Assembly: GCF_000733935.1 (NCBI RefSeq)
Contig: NZ_JPON01000001.1
Coordinates: 3,031,501 to 3,095,500, forward strand
DNA length: 64,000 nt
Source: Methylomarinum vadi
GTDB taxonomy: Bacteria > Pseudomonadota > Gammaproteobacteria > Methylococcales > Methylomonadaceae
Reading direction: 5' to 3'
The translations under genes and the position numbers were made by a program. This document shows positions 8,988-17,312 of the stretch, piece by piece; the stretch's first letter is position 1; the number at the start of each line of letters is the position of its first letter. The notes beneath the pieces were generated by a model, which did no database searches, was not told the DNA's origin, and saw only the letters and a list, made by a program, of their open reading frames with translations.

Positions 8988-9417
8988 GTTATTGCTGTTG
9001 CAGGGTGGTTTGTCTACCCGCGACCTTGTGGTTAACAAGGCTGTTTCTAGACCATTTTGTGGTCCGTAAAATACTAAGGGTTAACTGGCGTTGAAATTTT
9101 TCCGCTGATTGGCAACTGGTAATTTCCAAAATCAACTAATATCATGTCTTTGGCCGGCAAGGTCGAAAACATGAAAGCCCTATCAATTCAATTAGGTTGA
9201 AAACTTCAACGCCGGTTAGCTCCGCCTCATTACGAGCGTTTCCTCCACTCAATATAGCATTCAGCCTGTCGAACCGTTTGAAGGTGAGGGCATCGTCTCA
9301 AGGATATTGGCCCTTTTTTGCGGCGGAATTATTCAAAGTGGAGTAAAGCTGATTATCGAAAATATCCGACAAAATCTGACGTAAGATTAACAGGGGCTTA
9401 TTGTTTGGCTTTATTGC
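8988..9417. other. 430-bp gene-free stretch with a long-range inverted repeat
   Basis: No credible gene is seen. It contains small stems (for example CCTTG/CAAGG near 9030 and GACCA/TGGTC near 9050) and the arms listed separately at 9081-9219. It lies between the tail-anchored protein gene and the 3' end of the acyl-CoA dehydrogenase gene, which converge on it. Confidence 0.4.
9081..9219. repeat. imperfect inverted repeat pair, possible MITE-like remnant
   Basis: TTAACTGGCGTTGAA at 9081-9095 and TTCAACGCCGGTTAG at 9205-9219 are reverse complements with two mismatches, about 110 bases apart. The interior encodes nothing. This could be the ends of a small non-autonomous element or an accident of a decayed region; no target duplication was seen. 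Confidence 0.3.
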
Positions 9418-10494
9418 CTATTTATAACCGTCCCCAGTACCCAGTAATGCGGCGATGATATTCTTCTGTATTTCCGATGAGCCGGAGAACAGGCGGCTGG
9501 CGAGCGCGTCATGGACCAGTTCCGCCAGCGGATTGTTCTGTTGCAGCCCGCAGGCGCCGAGGATGTGGACGGCGTCGAGGCTGGATTGCAGGAAGGCTTC
9601 GGCGGCGAACAATTTGGTCTGGGCGCTGGCCATGGTGATTCGTTTGTTGCCGTCCTTCAGCCTGGCGCATTCTTTGACCCATAATCGGGTAGTGTCCAGC
9701 CTCAGTTTCATGTCGGCGATTTTATGGCTGATCGCCTGGTTCTTGCCTAGATGCACACCGTTGACCCTACGTTCGCGGCTATGCTTGATCACGTAGTCCA
9801 ATTGCCAGTCCATGATGCCGCAGATACCGGCGAAGATGAATGCCCGTTCCAGTTCCAGCGCCTGCTGAATCATCATATTGCCGGAGCCGCTTCGGCCCAG
9901 TTGCCTGTCCGCAGGGACTAGGCAATTTTCCAGAATGACATCACCCATCGGGGCACTGCGACAGGCCGTTACCTGAGGTGAGTCCAAAAAGTGGGCGCCG
10001 ATGTCGTCGTGATGGACGATGAAGGCGGATAATTTATCGTCGATGCGGGCGTACACCACCAGTATATCGGCGATCGGTGTATTGGTGATGTAACGTTTGT
10101 GGCCGTTCAGCAAAAAACCGCTATCGGTGTTTATTGCTTTCATGGCGAGGGCATTCAGGTCGGAGCCTGCTTGCGGTTCGGTGATAGCATGACCGCCGAC
10201 TAACAAGCCGGACATCAGTTTGTTGATATAGTCGCCTTGTTGTTGCGGATTGCCGTAATTCAATAACGGGAACAAGGCGCCCCACAGATGGGCATTGATG
10301 GAAAGTAACAAGCCTGGATCCTGGCTGTCTTTGCCGAGCGCTTCATGGGCGTCGACCAGGTCAGTGAAACGATTGCCGTAGCCGCCGCGATTGCTATGGA
10401 TGGCGTGTTTTAAGAGGCCTTGTTGCGCGCAATGTAATAGCCGTTGTAATGAGGCGGTATGATTCCCGCCGCAGGGTAGGTCGTTCGTGTCCAT
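9418..10494 (-). CDS. L-prolyl-[carrier protein] dehydrogenase, PltE/PigA/RedW-like acyl-CoA dehydrogenase fold
   Basis: 358 residues of acyl-CoA dehydrogenase fold: GGHAITEPQAGSDL at about 100 (flavin/substrate loop), NGHKRYITN at 130, and SGSSEIQKNIIAAL at 337. The catalytic Glu is not at the usual EGT position (here SGS) but in ALELERAF, Glu216, which aligns with Glu254 of isovaleryl-CoA dehydrogenase. That placement is shared by the enzymes that oxidise carrier-bound proline to pyrrole-2-carboxyl. The start is 2 bases after the stop of the prolyl-AMP ligase gene, so the two are translationally linked. Predicted role: four-electron oxidation of prolyl-S-carrier to pyrrolyl-S-carrier using FAD. 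Function is inferred from motif and neighbour; the family is certain. Confidence 0.82.
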   Translation of the reverse strand: MDTNDLPCGGNHTASLQRLLHCAQQGLLKHAIHSNRGGYGNRFTDLVDAHEALGKDSQDPGLLLSINAHLWGALFPLLNYGNPQQQGDYINKLMSGLLVGGHAITEPQAGSDLNALAMKAINTDSGFLLNGHKRYITNTPIADILVVYARIDDKLSAFIVHHDDIGAHFLDSPQVTACRSAPMGDVILENCLVPADRQLGRSGSGNMMIQQALELERAFIFAGICGIMDWQLDYVIKHSRERRVNGVHLGKNQAISHKIADMKLRLDTTRLWVKECARLKDGNKRITMASAQTKLFAAEAFLQSSLDAVHILGACGLQQNNPLAELVHDALASRLFSGSSEIQKNIIAALLGTGDGYK

Positions 10495-10496
10495 GC

Positions 10497-11942
10497 TTAG
10501 CTAGGCTCCAATTGAAGTTTCAAAGCCTGATAATCGATTTTGCCGTTACTCAAATAGGGCAGCGTTTCCAGCACGATAAATTTACAGGGATGCATATAGG
10601 TCGGCAAGCGTTGTTTACACGTTTTAACGATGGTTGCCAGGTCGGCGCCGGGAGTGACGACCAGGGCGGCGGCCGGCCTATGACCGCTAGCACTGTCAAT
10701 GATACCAACGACAGCGCATTGAGTCACTCCCGGACATCGTAACAGGGCCGTTTCGATTTCCGCCGGTTCGACTCTGTGACCGGAACATTTCAACATGCGA
10801 TCGAGTCGGCCGTGATAGCAAACTTCGCCGTGTTCGTTCAACGAAACTTTGTCGCCGCTCGCGAAATAACCGTCGGCCGATAAGGCGTCGACCAGCCGTC
10901 CTTGCTGCCAATAACCGGAGAGGTTATTGGCGCATTTGACCAGCAGTTCGCCGTTGCTGTCGGTAATTTTTAGCTCGGCGCCGCTGGCCGGAAAGCCGAT
11001 CGGAATGGGAAGATTGTTTCGCAGGCGCCGGCGTTCGACCGGCCAATAGCAACAGACATTGGTTTCGGTGGGTCCGTATAAATTAAAGAACTCGACCCTT
11101 GGCAACAATTCGCACAATTGTTTCAACTGCGCCGTCGGGAAGACTTCCCCGGCGAATAAGATCGATTTTAGGGCGGGCAGCGGCGTGGTGGTCAAAGCGC
11201 CTTTCAGCGCGAGGAAGGCGAGTAATGAAGGTACCGTATAGAAAACCGTGATGCGCTGTTGGCTCAGCCAGGCGCTTAACCGGCTCGGCGACAGTGTCAG
11301 GCCGGCGGGAACGAAACACACCGTCGCGCCGCTGCGCAGACTGGCGAACAGGTCGAAAACGGATAAATCGAAATGAAACGGGGCCAGCGAGGCGATACGG
11401 TCGGCAGGACCAATGTTGAAAGTGCGAACCGCCCAGTCGGCAAAATTAGTCATGGCCCTGTGGCTCAGCGCAACGCCTTTCGGCGTTCCGGTGGAGCCGG
11501 ACGTATAGAGTATCGCCGCCATGGCTTCGTCATTGCGAATTTGAGGAGATGGGTAGGCGGTTGACGGCGGCTCAATAGCGGCGATATCGAGCCATAGGGA
11601 AGGGTGCTCCAGCCAGTCCGGGCAGGGGCCTTGGCCGATGATGCAATGCGGGGCGGCATCGCTGCAAATGAAGCGCAGACGGTCGGCGGGGTTTTTCATA
11701 TCCAGCGGCACATAGCATGCGCCGGCCTGCAATGTTGCCAGAATGGCGATTGTCGCGTCGATGCCGCGTTCCAGCGCGATGGCGACTCGCTCGCAGTTTG
11801 TTGATGCGGTTAATATTCTGGCACGTAGCTGGCAGGCTTGTCGTTCGAGTTGACGATAGCTGAGCCGGCGTTCTCCCTCGCACAAAGCGATGCTGTCGGG
11901 AGCGGTTCGGCATTGCCGATGAAAAGCTGAAAGTAGTGGCAT
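10497..11942 (-). CDS. L-prolyl-AMP ligase (stand-alone NRPS adenylation protein, PltF/PigI-like)
   Basis: 481 residues, a free-standing adenylation domain. Core motifs: LYTSGSTGTPKG at 145, FHFDLSVFDLF at 189, NLYGPTETN at 287, YFASGDKV at 359, GRLDRMLKCSGHRVEP at 378 and the catalytic LSNGKID with Lys468. Aligning by eye with GrsA, the ten pocket residues are D192 L193 F196 Y235 L262 A264 L288 V296 C297 K468, i.e. DLFYLALVCK, the pattern known for proline-activating enzymes of pyrrole pathways (pyoluteorin, prodigiosin, undecylprodigiosin). It would load L-proline onto the carrier protein encoded two genes upstream. It lies in a minus-strand operon with carrier, condensation-like and dehydrogenase genes. 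Confidence 0.88.
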   Translation of the reverse strand: MPLLSAFHRQCRTAPDSIALCEGERRLSYRQLERQACQLRARILTASTNCERVAIALERGIDATIAILATLQAGACYVPLDMKNPADRLRFICSDAAPHCIIGQGPCPDWLEHPSLWLDIAAIEPPSTAYPSPQIRNDEAMAAILYTSGSTGTPKGVALSHRAMTNFADWAVRTFNIGPADRIASLAPFHFDLSVFDLFASLRSGATVCFVPAGLTLSPSRLSAWLSQQRITVFYTVPSLLAFLALKGALTTTPLPALKSILFAGEVFPTAQLKQLCELLPRVEFFNLYGPTETNVCCYWPVERRRLRNNLPIPIGFPASGAELKITDSNGELLVKCANNLSGYWQQGRLVDALSADGYFASGDKVSLNEHGEVCYHGRLDRMLKCSGHRVEPAEIETALLRCPGVTQCAVVGIIDSASGHRPAAALVVTPGADLATIVKTCKQRLPTYMHPCKFIVLETLPYLSNGKIDYQALKLQLEPS

Positions 11943-11966
11943 GATTCGTTGTTTTCCGTATCGCCT

Positions 11967-13298
11967 TTACGAGGTTTGCCCCAACAGCTCCTCCAGCATC
12001 AGCTGGTGCAATCGTTCGATGAGTGCGCTGTCGGCAATCGGTTCGACGAAGTTATAGCTTAATGTCAATCGGCCCTGAAAGATGCAGCTCAAAAATGCCA
12101 GCCCCGGCGGCGTCGTCATTTGGCAGACATGAAACACATTGCTGATTTCGGCCCCCGGAAAACTACCAGGGGCTATGTCCAGCCGTCCGATATCGGAAAA
12201 CCAGAACGAGCTGCGTTCCTTGCCAGAGCCGTAAGACAGGCGCAGGGTCTTGCCGTACTCGGGCAAGGACAGCCAACTGCCGGCCCACATCAAGGGCAGA
12301 AAGGCGTAATCCTGCTGTTTGCGAATGACCTCGGCGTTTTGTCGTTTCAAGTGTTCGAAAATTCGCGAACGGTCTTTAACGATGTCGCGCGGCGCCTGGG
12401 CGAATAAGGCGCAGACATGATTCCCGGTTACCGGCGCCAGGGCACGTTGCTTGCGCAGGTTGAAGGCGTAGGGTACGCAATAGGCCTCGCCGTCACGGTC
12501 GGGATGCAGTCTTTCCAGGGCGCGCATCAAACAACCGATGTAGTAAAGACTGGTGCCGGTCAGGCCGACCGATTCTCTCGCCAGTTTAAGCACCTGTTCG
12601 GTTTGCGCTTCGCTCAGCCTGTGCAATGAATAGTTCAACCGTTGCCGGGGCCTGTCGCAATCGAAAGGCTGAATGCTTTCCAATCGGTCCAGGTTGTCGA
12701 TATAGCGCTTGCCTTTCCACAACAACGCTATTTTTTGCCACCAACGGTATTTGGCTAATTGCGCATACACCAACGGTTCGCCGAGCGGCTGGCCGAAAGC
12801 GGATCGCTGTTCAGCATCGGCTGTGCACAAAAACTTGAGGATCAAATCGGCGCCGCGAGCGTCGCAGAAGGGATGTAGCCAACGGGTGAAAAGGGTGTTT
12901 TGCCGAGGTCCCGTCAGCAGATGAAATTCGATCGGCGGAGTGCTTTCCCGTGCCAATTTTTCGTTGACGATAAGGTCGATCGTGGCGCGCTGGAATCCGG
13001 CTTCTTCCTGATCTTCCGGACACCGATGATGGAAAAATAACGGCGGCGCCTCTTCGCGTCTGCACCAGTAAAAGCGGCGGCCGATTTGCCGAAGACTCGC
13101 CTGCGCCACCGGGAAACGTTCGGCGAATTCTTCGATGCGCCGTTTGAGTTCCTCGATATTCGGCGTTTTACTTAATTCCAGGGCAAAACAGCCGTAACTG
13201 CCGGCCAGGCCGTCGCGGCGGATTTCGTCGTCCATGGCCAGAGTAAAACTATCGGCGGGATTGAGCCGTTCGAGAATAGCCTGTTTATCAGCGCTCAT
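11967..13298 (-). CDS. stand-alone condensation-domain-like acyltransferase
   Basis: 443 residues with the overall character of the condensation/WES/PapA acyltransferase superfamily. The active-site motif is WLHPFCDARGAD, with His142 and Asp146 in the HxxxD arrangement; classical NRPS C domains have HHxxxDG, so the first His is replaced by Leu. A later segment (SFWFSDIGRLDIAPG) resembles the second-half bridging motif. These enzymes move an acyl group from a carrier or CoA to an alcohol or amine. Here it may transfer the finished polyene acyl chain to a lipid or other acceptor, or pass the pyrrolyl group onto the extension machinery. The carrier gene overlaps its start by 4 bases. Exact reaction unknown. 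Confidence 0.65.
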   Translation of the reverse strand: MSADKQAILERLNPADSFTLAMDDEIRRDGLAGSYGCFALELSKTPNIEELKRRIEEFAERFPVAQASLRQIGRRFYWCRREEAPPLFFHHRCPEDQEEAGFQRATIDLIVNEKLARESTPPIEFHLLTGPRQNTLFTRWLHPFCDARGADLILKFLCTADAEQRSAFGQPLGEPLVYAQLAKYRWWQKIALLWKGKRYIDNLDRLESIQPFDCDRPRQRLNYSLHRLSEAQTEQVLKLARESVGLTGTSLYYIGCLMRALERLHPDRDGEAYCVPYAFNLRKQRALAPVTGNHVCALFAQAPRDIVKDRSRIFEHLKRQNAEVIRKQQDYAFLPLMWAGSWLSLPEYGKTLRLSYGSGKERSSFWFSDIGRLDIAPGSFPGAEISNVFHVCQMTTPPGLAFLSCIFQGRLTLSYNFVEPIADSALIERLHQLMLEELLGQTS

Positions 13299-13534
13299 GT
13301 GCTTTTATGCCGTAAAATCCATTGCTCCAGGGCGTTAAAGGATTGGACGTTATCCGGTTCGATTTCGGTATCGGGCAGAGTGACGCCGAACTCGTTTTCT
13401 ATGTACATGATCAAGCGCATGATACCCATGCTGTCGAGGCCGGCTTCCAACAAGTCGTCGTCATCGCCGAAGAGCTCCGGTTCGGCCACGAACACCAGTT
13501 CCTGAAAGATAAAGTCGCGTAGTTTCTTTTTCAT
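13295..13534 (-). CDS. acyl/peptidyl carrier protein
   Basis: 79 residues, helical and acidic, with the phosphopantetheine site EAGLDSMGIMRL; Ser35 would carry the arm. Its position, first in an operon with a prolyl-AMP ligase and a prolyl dehydrogenase, makes it the likely carrier for proline and then pyrrole-2-carboxylate (as PltL/PigG). Whether it also serves chain extension is open: no second carrier gene is seen in the cluster. The stop overlaps the start of the condensation-like gene (ATGA). Confidence 0.85.
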   Translation of the reverse strand: MKKKLRDFIFQELVFVAEPELFGDDDDLLEAGLDSMGIMRLIMYIENEFGVTLPDTEIEPDNVQSFNALEQWILRHKST

Positions 13535-13704
13535 GGTCTTGGTAAGTTATACTTATGGCGGCCAATGATAGCCGATTGCGGCTACAATAGTCACCACCAA
13601 TCGGACCGGCCGATTTTTACTCGGGCGGCATTACAACAGAGTCCGCTGCGACTTTTTAGAGATTTTTTGCAATATGAATATGGACAGGCAGGTAGGCCGG
13701 CAAC
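13535..13704. promoter_or_regulatory. divergent promoter region of the pyrrole-polyene cluster
   Basis: 170 bases between the carrier gene (minus) and the halogenase-like gene (plus). Both arms of the cluster must be transcribed from here, since genes within each arm are separated by under 30 bases or overlap. No operator was identified by eye, and no cluster-specific regulator lies next to it. Confidence 0.45.
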
Positions 13705-14955
13705 ATGGCTGAGAGAGGCAACGTCGTCATTATCGGTGCGGGACCTGCCGGCAGCATTGCAGGAGCGCTGCTGAGCAAGAAAGGGCACCGGGTGACTATC
13801 GTCGAGAGGGACGCTTTTCCCCGATTTTGTATCGGCGAGAGCCTGTTACCGCAGTGCATGGAATTCATCGCCGAGGCCGGCATGCTGGAAGCGGTCAGGG
13901 AGGCCGGGTTCCAATTGAAAACCGGCGCGGCTTTTTTGCATCAAGACAAGTATTCCGAATTTTGCTTCGCCGATAAATTTACGCCCGGTTTCGATACCAC
14001 TTTTCAGGTACAGCGCGATCGTTTCGATGCCTTACTGGCAGAACAAGCGCAAGAAATGGGCGTCGGCATCCGCTGGCGGCAGGAGGTGGTCGCGGCCGAT
14101 TTCAGCACAAAACCGGTACTAACGATCCGCGATGAAAACGGCGAGCAGTTTGATTTAAGTGTCGACTTCGTTCTCGATGCCAGCGGTTTCGGCAGAGTAT
14201 TGCCGCGTTTGCTGGAACTGGAAAAGCCTTCCGCTTTTCCATTCCGGCAAGCCTTGTTCACGCATCTGGAAGACCGCATCGACGATCCAGGATACGATCG
14301 GAATCTGATCCGAATCATCGTACATCCGCGGATGCACGATGTCTGGTTTTGGTTGATTCCGTTCAGTAACGGCCGGTGCAGTCTCGGCGTGGTCGGTAAA
14401 CCGGAGATATTCAATCAGCCCGGACTAGATAATGAAACGATGTTGCAGCGCTTTGTCGCCGAAGAGCCTGGGCTGTCAGCTCTGTTGCATAATGCCGTGT
14501 TCGATACCCCGGTGAGCAGTCTTGGCGGCTACAGCGCCAATGTCAAAAGTTTGCACGGCAACGGCTTTGCCTTGTTGGGCAATGCTGGCGAATTTCTCGA
14601 TCCGGTGTTCTCCTCCGGCGTCACGATCGCGATGAAATCAGCCAGCCTGGCCGCCGCAGTATTGGACCGCCAATTCAAGGGCGAGCAAGTTGATTGGCGG
14701 AGTGAATTCGCCGAGCCGCTGCAACAGGGCGTAGAGACATTCCGAACTTTTGTCAGTGCCTGGTATGACGGAGGATTTCAGGATATCGTGTTTTATCCGC
14801 ACTTGAAACAGGCCGAGCAGAAGAACAATATCAAACAGATGATCTGTTCGATTCTGGCCGGCTATGTCTGGGACGAGAGCAACCCCTATGTCAAAAACCA
14901 CCGCCTGCGCCTGAAGACCCTGGTCGAGTTATGCCGCGAGCCGGGATGGCTATGA
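13705..14955 (+). CDS. FAD-dependent halogenase-like oxidoreductase
   Basis: 416 residues. FAD-binding GAGPAG at 11-16; FPRFCIGESLLP at 38; Lys72 in FQLKTGAAF, at the place of the catalytic Lys of flavin halogenases; and WFWLIP at 214-219, matching the WxWxIP halogenase signature. DPVFSSGVTIAMKSA is also typical of the pyrrole/phenol halogenase branch (PltA, CmlS-like). Such enzymes use FADH2, oxygen and chloride or bromide, fed by a separate flavin reductase not seen here. Related proteins occur in xanthomonadin-type polyene clusters, where halogenation is not always found, so it may be a halogenase or a relative with another oxidative role. The stop overlaps the ketosynthase start (ATGA). 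Confidence 0.8.
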   Translation: MAERGNVVIIGAGPAGSIAGALLSKKGHRVTIVERDAFPRFCIGESLLPQCMEFIAEAGMLEAVREAGFQLKTGAAFLHQDKYSEFCFADKFTPGFDTTFQVQRDRFDALLAEQAQEMGVGIRWRQEVVAADFSTKPVLTIRDENGEQFDLSVDFVLDASGFGRVLPRLLELEKPSAFPFRQALFTHLEDRIDDPGYDRNLIRIIVHPRMHDVWFWLIPFSNGRCSLGVVGKPEIFNQPGLDNETMLQRFVAEEPGLSALLHNAVFDTPVSSLGGYSANVKSLHGNGFALLGNAGEFLDPVFSSGVTIAMKSASLAAAVLDRQFKGEQVDWRSEFAEPLQQGVETFRTFVSAWYDGGFQDIVFYPHLKQAEQKNNIKQMICSILAGYVWDESNPYVKNHRLRLKTLVELCREPGWL

Positions 14956-16133
14956 CCTTGTTTTTGAATGACCTGGGCTTGCTGTGCGCGGCGGGCAGCG
15001 AAAAGAATGAAATCTTGCGTCGATTAGTGGCCGGCGACCGCTCGGGATTGGTCAAAACCGAGCGCTATTCGCCGGGACAGGAAGTGTTTGTCGGCGAGGT
15101 ACAAGGCGATTTGCCGAAAATCGAAGCGAAATTCGCCGTTTATGATTGCCGCAACAACCGCTTGTTGCTGGCGGCGCTGAATCAGATTCGGCCGACGGTG
15201 GACGCGATGATCGCCAAGTATGGACCGGAGCGGGTTGGCGTCGTGATAGGGACGAGCACTTCTGGCGTCAGAAATACCGAGTTGGCGCTGGCCGAAGTTG
15301 CTGCTGGCAGGCCCAAACCAAACTGGTTCCATTACAAGCAGCAACAGTTTGCAGGTGGTGCCGATTTTCTCGCCCATTTATTGGAGTTGCAAGGTCCCGC
15401 TTACGCCGTGTCGACGGCCTGTTCCTCCAGCGGGCGGGCGTTCGCCTCGGCGCGCCGTTTGTTGGCGTTAGGGCTTTGCGATGCCGTCATCGTCGGCGGC
15501 GCCGACAGCCTGTGTCGCTTTACCGTGACCGGGTTCGGCGCGCTGGAATCGGTGTCGGCGGGGCATTGTAAACCCTTCGGCCAGCATCGGGACGGCATCA
15601 ATCTGGCCGAGGCGGCGGGTTTGTTTGTTCTGAGCCGGGACGAAGGGCCGGTGCGTTTGAGCGGTATCGGCGCCAGCAGCGATGCCTATCATTTCTCCGC
15701 GCCCGATCCCGAGGGCGGGTCGGTGATCGGGGCGATGGAAATGGCTTTGGCCGAGGCGGACATGCGGCCTGAGCAAATCGATTATATAAACCTGCACGGC
15801 ACAGCCACGCCGTTGAACGATGCCATGGAAAGCAAGGCCGTCGATAAGGTTTTCGGCAGGCAGATCGCGGTCAGTTCTACGAAAGGCATGACCGGCCATG
15901 CCTTGGGCGCCGCCGCCGCGCTGGAGTTGGGGCTGTGTTGGTTGCTGTTGACCAGTGACGATGAGCAAGGGCTATTATTACCGAATAGCAGCGACGACGA
16001 GCTGGACGATTCGTTGCCGGCGTTGAATTTTGTCCAGGCCGGGCAAACGTTGGGCCGGCGCATCAATCATTGCCAGAGCAATTCCTTTGCTTTCGGTGGC
16101 AACAATATTTCCATTATCGTTTCCCGGACATGA
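14952..16133 (+). CDS. beta-ketoacyl-ACP synthase, aryl-polyene ApeO-like
   Basis: 393 residues from ATG 14952, chosen because it overlaps the preceding stop as ATGA (ATG 14946 is an alternative). Thiolase-fold ketosynthase with all three catalytic residues: Cys157 in VSTACSSSG, His282 in NLHGTATP and His316 in KGMTGHALGAA. It should therefore be able to decarboxylate malonyl-carrier and condense. The N-terminal region is shorter and more divergent than in FabF. It is the first of four genes in the order KS-DH-KR-KS known from aryl-polyene clusters (apeO-P-Q-R). Predicted role: iterative chain extension of the starter. Confidence 0.87.
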   Translation: MTLFLNDLGLLCAAGSEKNEILRRLVAGDRSGLVKTERYSPGQEVFVGEVQGDLPKIEAKFAVYDCRNNRLLLAALNQIRPTVDAMIAKYGPERVGVVIGTSTSGVRNTELALAEVAAGRPKPNWFHYKQQQFAGGADFLAHLLELQGPAYAVSTACSSSGRAFASARRLLALGLCDAVIVGGADSLCRFTVTGFGALESVSAGHCKPFGQHRDGINLAEAAGLFVLSRDEGPVRLSGIGASSDAYHFSAPDPEGGSVIGAMEMALAEADMRPEQIDYINLHGTATPLNDAMESKAVDKVFGRQIAVSSTKGMTGHALGAAAALELGLCWLLLTSDDEQGLLLPNSSDDELDDSLPALNFVQAGQTLGRRINHCQSNSFAFGGNNISIIVSRT

Positions 16134-16579
16134 CGGACTGGCGGCAATTCAGCGTCGAGGAACTGGTTCCCCATGCCGGTAACATGGTGTTGCTGGAGCG
16201 GGTAATTGAATTCGAGCCGGAAAAGATGGTCGCAGAGGTGATCGTGCGCGCAGACGGGTTGTTCGGCGACGAAGGCTCGGTCCCGGCCTGGCTGGGCATA
16301 GAATACATGGCGCAAACGGTGGCGGCCTTGGGCGGCATGAAGCGGAGGCTGGCCGGCAAGGCGATCAATTTGGGCTTTTTGTTGGGGACCCGGCGTTATG
16401 AATCCAATGTGGACCGGTTTGCGGTAGGAACGGTTCTGACGGTCGGCGTTCGGCATGTGATCCAGGACCAGGGGCTGGGCGTGTTCGATTGCCGTATCGA
16501 GGCTGATGGCATTGCGGCGTCGGCCAAACTGAATGTGTATCAACCCGATTCCGCGGTGAACCGGGTAATAACCGATTGA
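16130..16579 (+). CDS. 3-hydroxyacyl-ACP dehydratase, hotdog fold, ApeP-like
   Basis: 149 residues from ATG 16130, which overlaps the ketosynthase stop (ATGA); the longer frame to 16070 is rejected for that reason. Hotdog-fold features: His15 in LVPHAGNMVLLERV, the FabZ-type catalytic His, and Glu58 in WLGIEYMAQTVAALGG on the central helix. It would dehydrate the 3-hydroxyacyl chain in each cycle so that conjugated double bonds accumulate, since no enoyl reductase is encoded nearby. Second gene of the KS-DH-KR-KS cassette. Confidence 0.84.
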   Translation: MTDWRQFSVEELVPHAGNMVLLERVIEFEPEKMVAEVIVRADGLFGDEGSVPAWLGIEYMAQTVAALGGMKRRLAGKAINLGFLLGTRRYESNVDRFAVGTVLTVGVRHVIQDQGLGVFDCRIEADGIAASAKLNVYQPDSAVNRVITD

Positions 16580-16586
16580 ATAGAAA

Positions 16587-17312
16587 ATGAATGAAACAAT
16601 ATTGGTGACTGGCTCCAGTCGCGGTATCGGCAAGGCCGTAGCCTTGTATTTGGGACGTCAGGGTTTCGATGTGGTGGTGCATTGTCGGAGTCGCCGCGAC
16701 GAAGCGGAACAGGTGACGACGCAGTTGCGGGAGATGGGCCGGCAATCCCGGGTGCTGCAATTCGATTTGGCCGACCGCGAGCAATGCGCGCAGGTTTTGA
16801 GCGACGATATCGAGGCTTATGGCGCCTATTATGGCGTGGTCTGCAATGCCGGCATCAGCGCCGACAACGCCTTCCCGGCGATGAGCGGCGAGGAATGGGA
16901 CAGTGTCGTGCATACCAATCTGGACGGCTTTTACAATGTGCTGAATCCGCTAATCATGCCGATGATCCGGCGGCGCAAGCCGGGACGCATCGTGACGCTG
17001 TCCTCCGTGTCGGGAATGATCGGCAATCGCGGCCAGGTCAACTACAGCGCGGCCAAGGCCGGCATCATCGGCGCCACCAAGGCGTTGGCGCTGGAGCTGG
17101 CCAAGCGCAATATTACGGTCAATTGCGTCGCGCCGGGACTGATCGATACCGAAATGGTGGAAAATTTGCCGCTGGACGAGATCAAGAAAATGATTCCAAT
17201 GAGGCGGGTCGGCGCCGCCAGGGAAGTGGCCGCGACGGTGGCGTTTCTGCTGTCGGAGGATGCCGCCTATATCACCCGCCAAGTGATCTCGGTCAACGGA
17301 GGATTATGCTGA
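16587..17312 (+). CDS. 3-ketoacyl-ACP reductase, ApeQ/FabG-like
   Basis: 241 residues of short-chain dehydrogenase: nucleotide motif TGSSRGIG at 8-15, CNAG at 86-89, and the catalytic set Asn111, Ser140, Tyr153 and Lys157 (YSAAK), ending in SVNGGLC as FabG proteins do. Reduces the beta-keto group in each elongation round with NADPH. It begins 7 bases after the dehydratase stop, and its own stop overlaps the next ketosynthase start. Confidence 0.88.
   Translation: MNETILVTGSSRGIGKAVALYLGRQGFDVVVHCRSRRDEAEQVTTQLREMGRQSRVLQFDLADREQCAQVLSDDIEAYGAYYGVVCNAGISADNAFPAMSGEEWDSVVHTNLDGFYNVLNPLIMPMIRRRKPGRIVTLSSVSGMIGNRGQVNYSAAKAGIIGATKALALELAKRNITVNCVAPGLIDTEMVENLPLDEIKKMIPMRRVGAAREVAATVAFLLSEDAAYITRQVISVNGGLC

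Noticed and set aside
16682-17311. Long N-terminal extension of the second ketosynthase
   Set aside because: It lies on the ketoreductase gene in another frame; GGAGG and the overlap at 17312 mark the real start.
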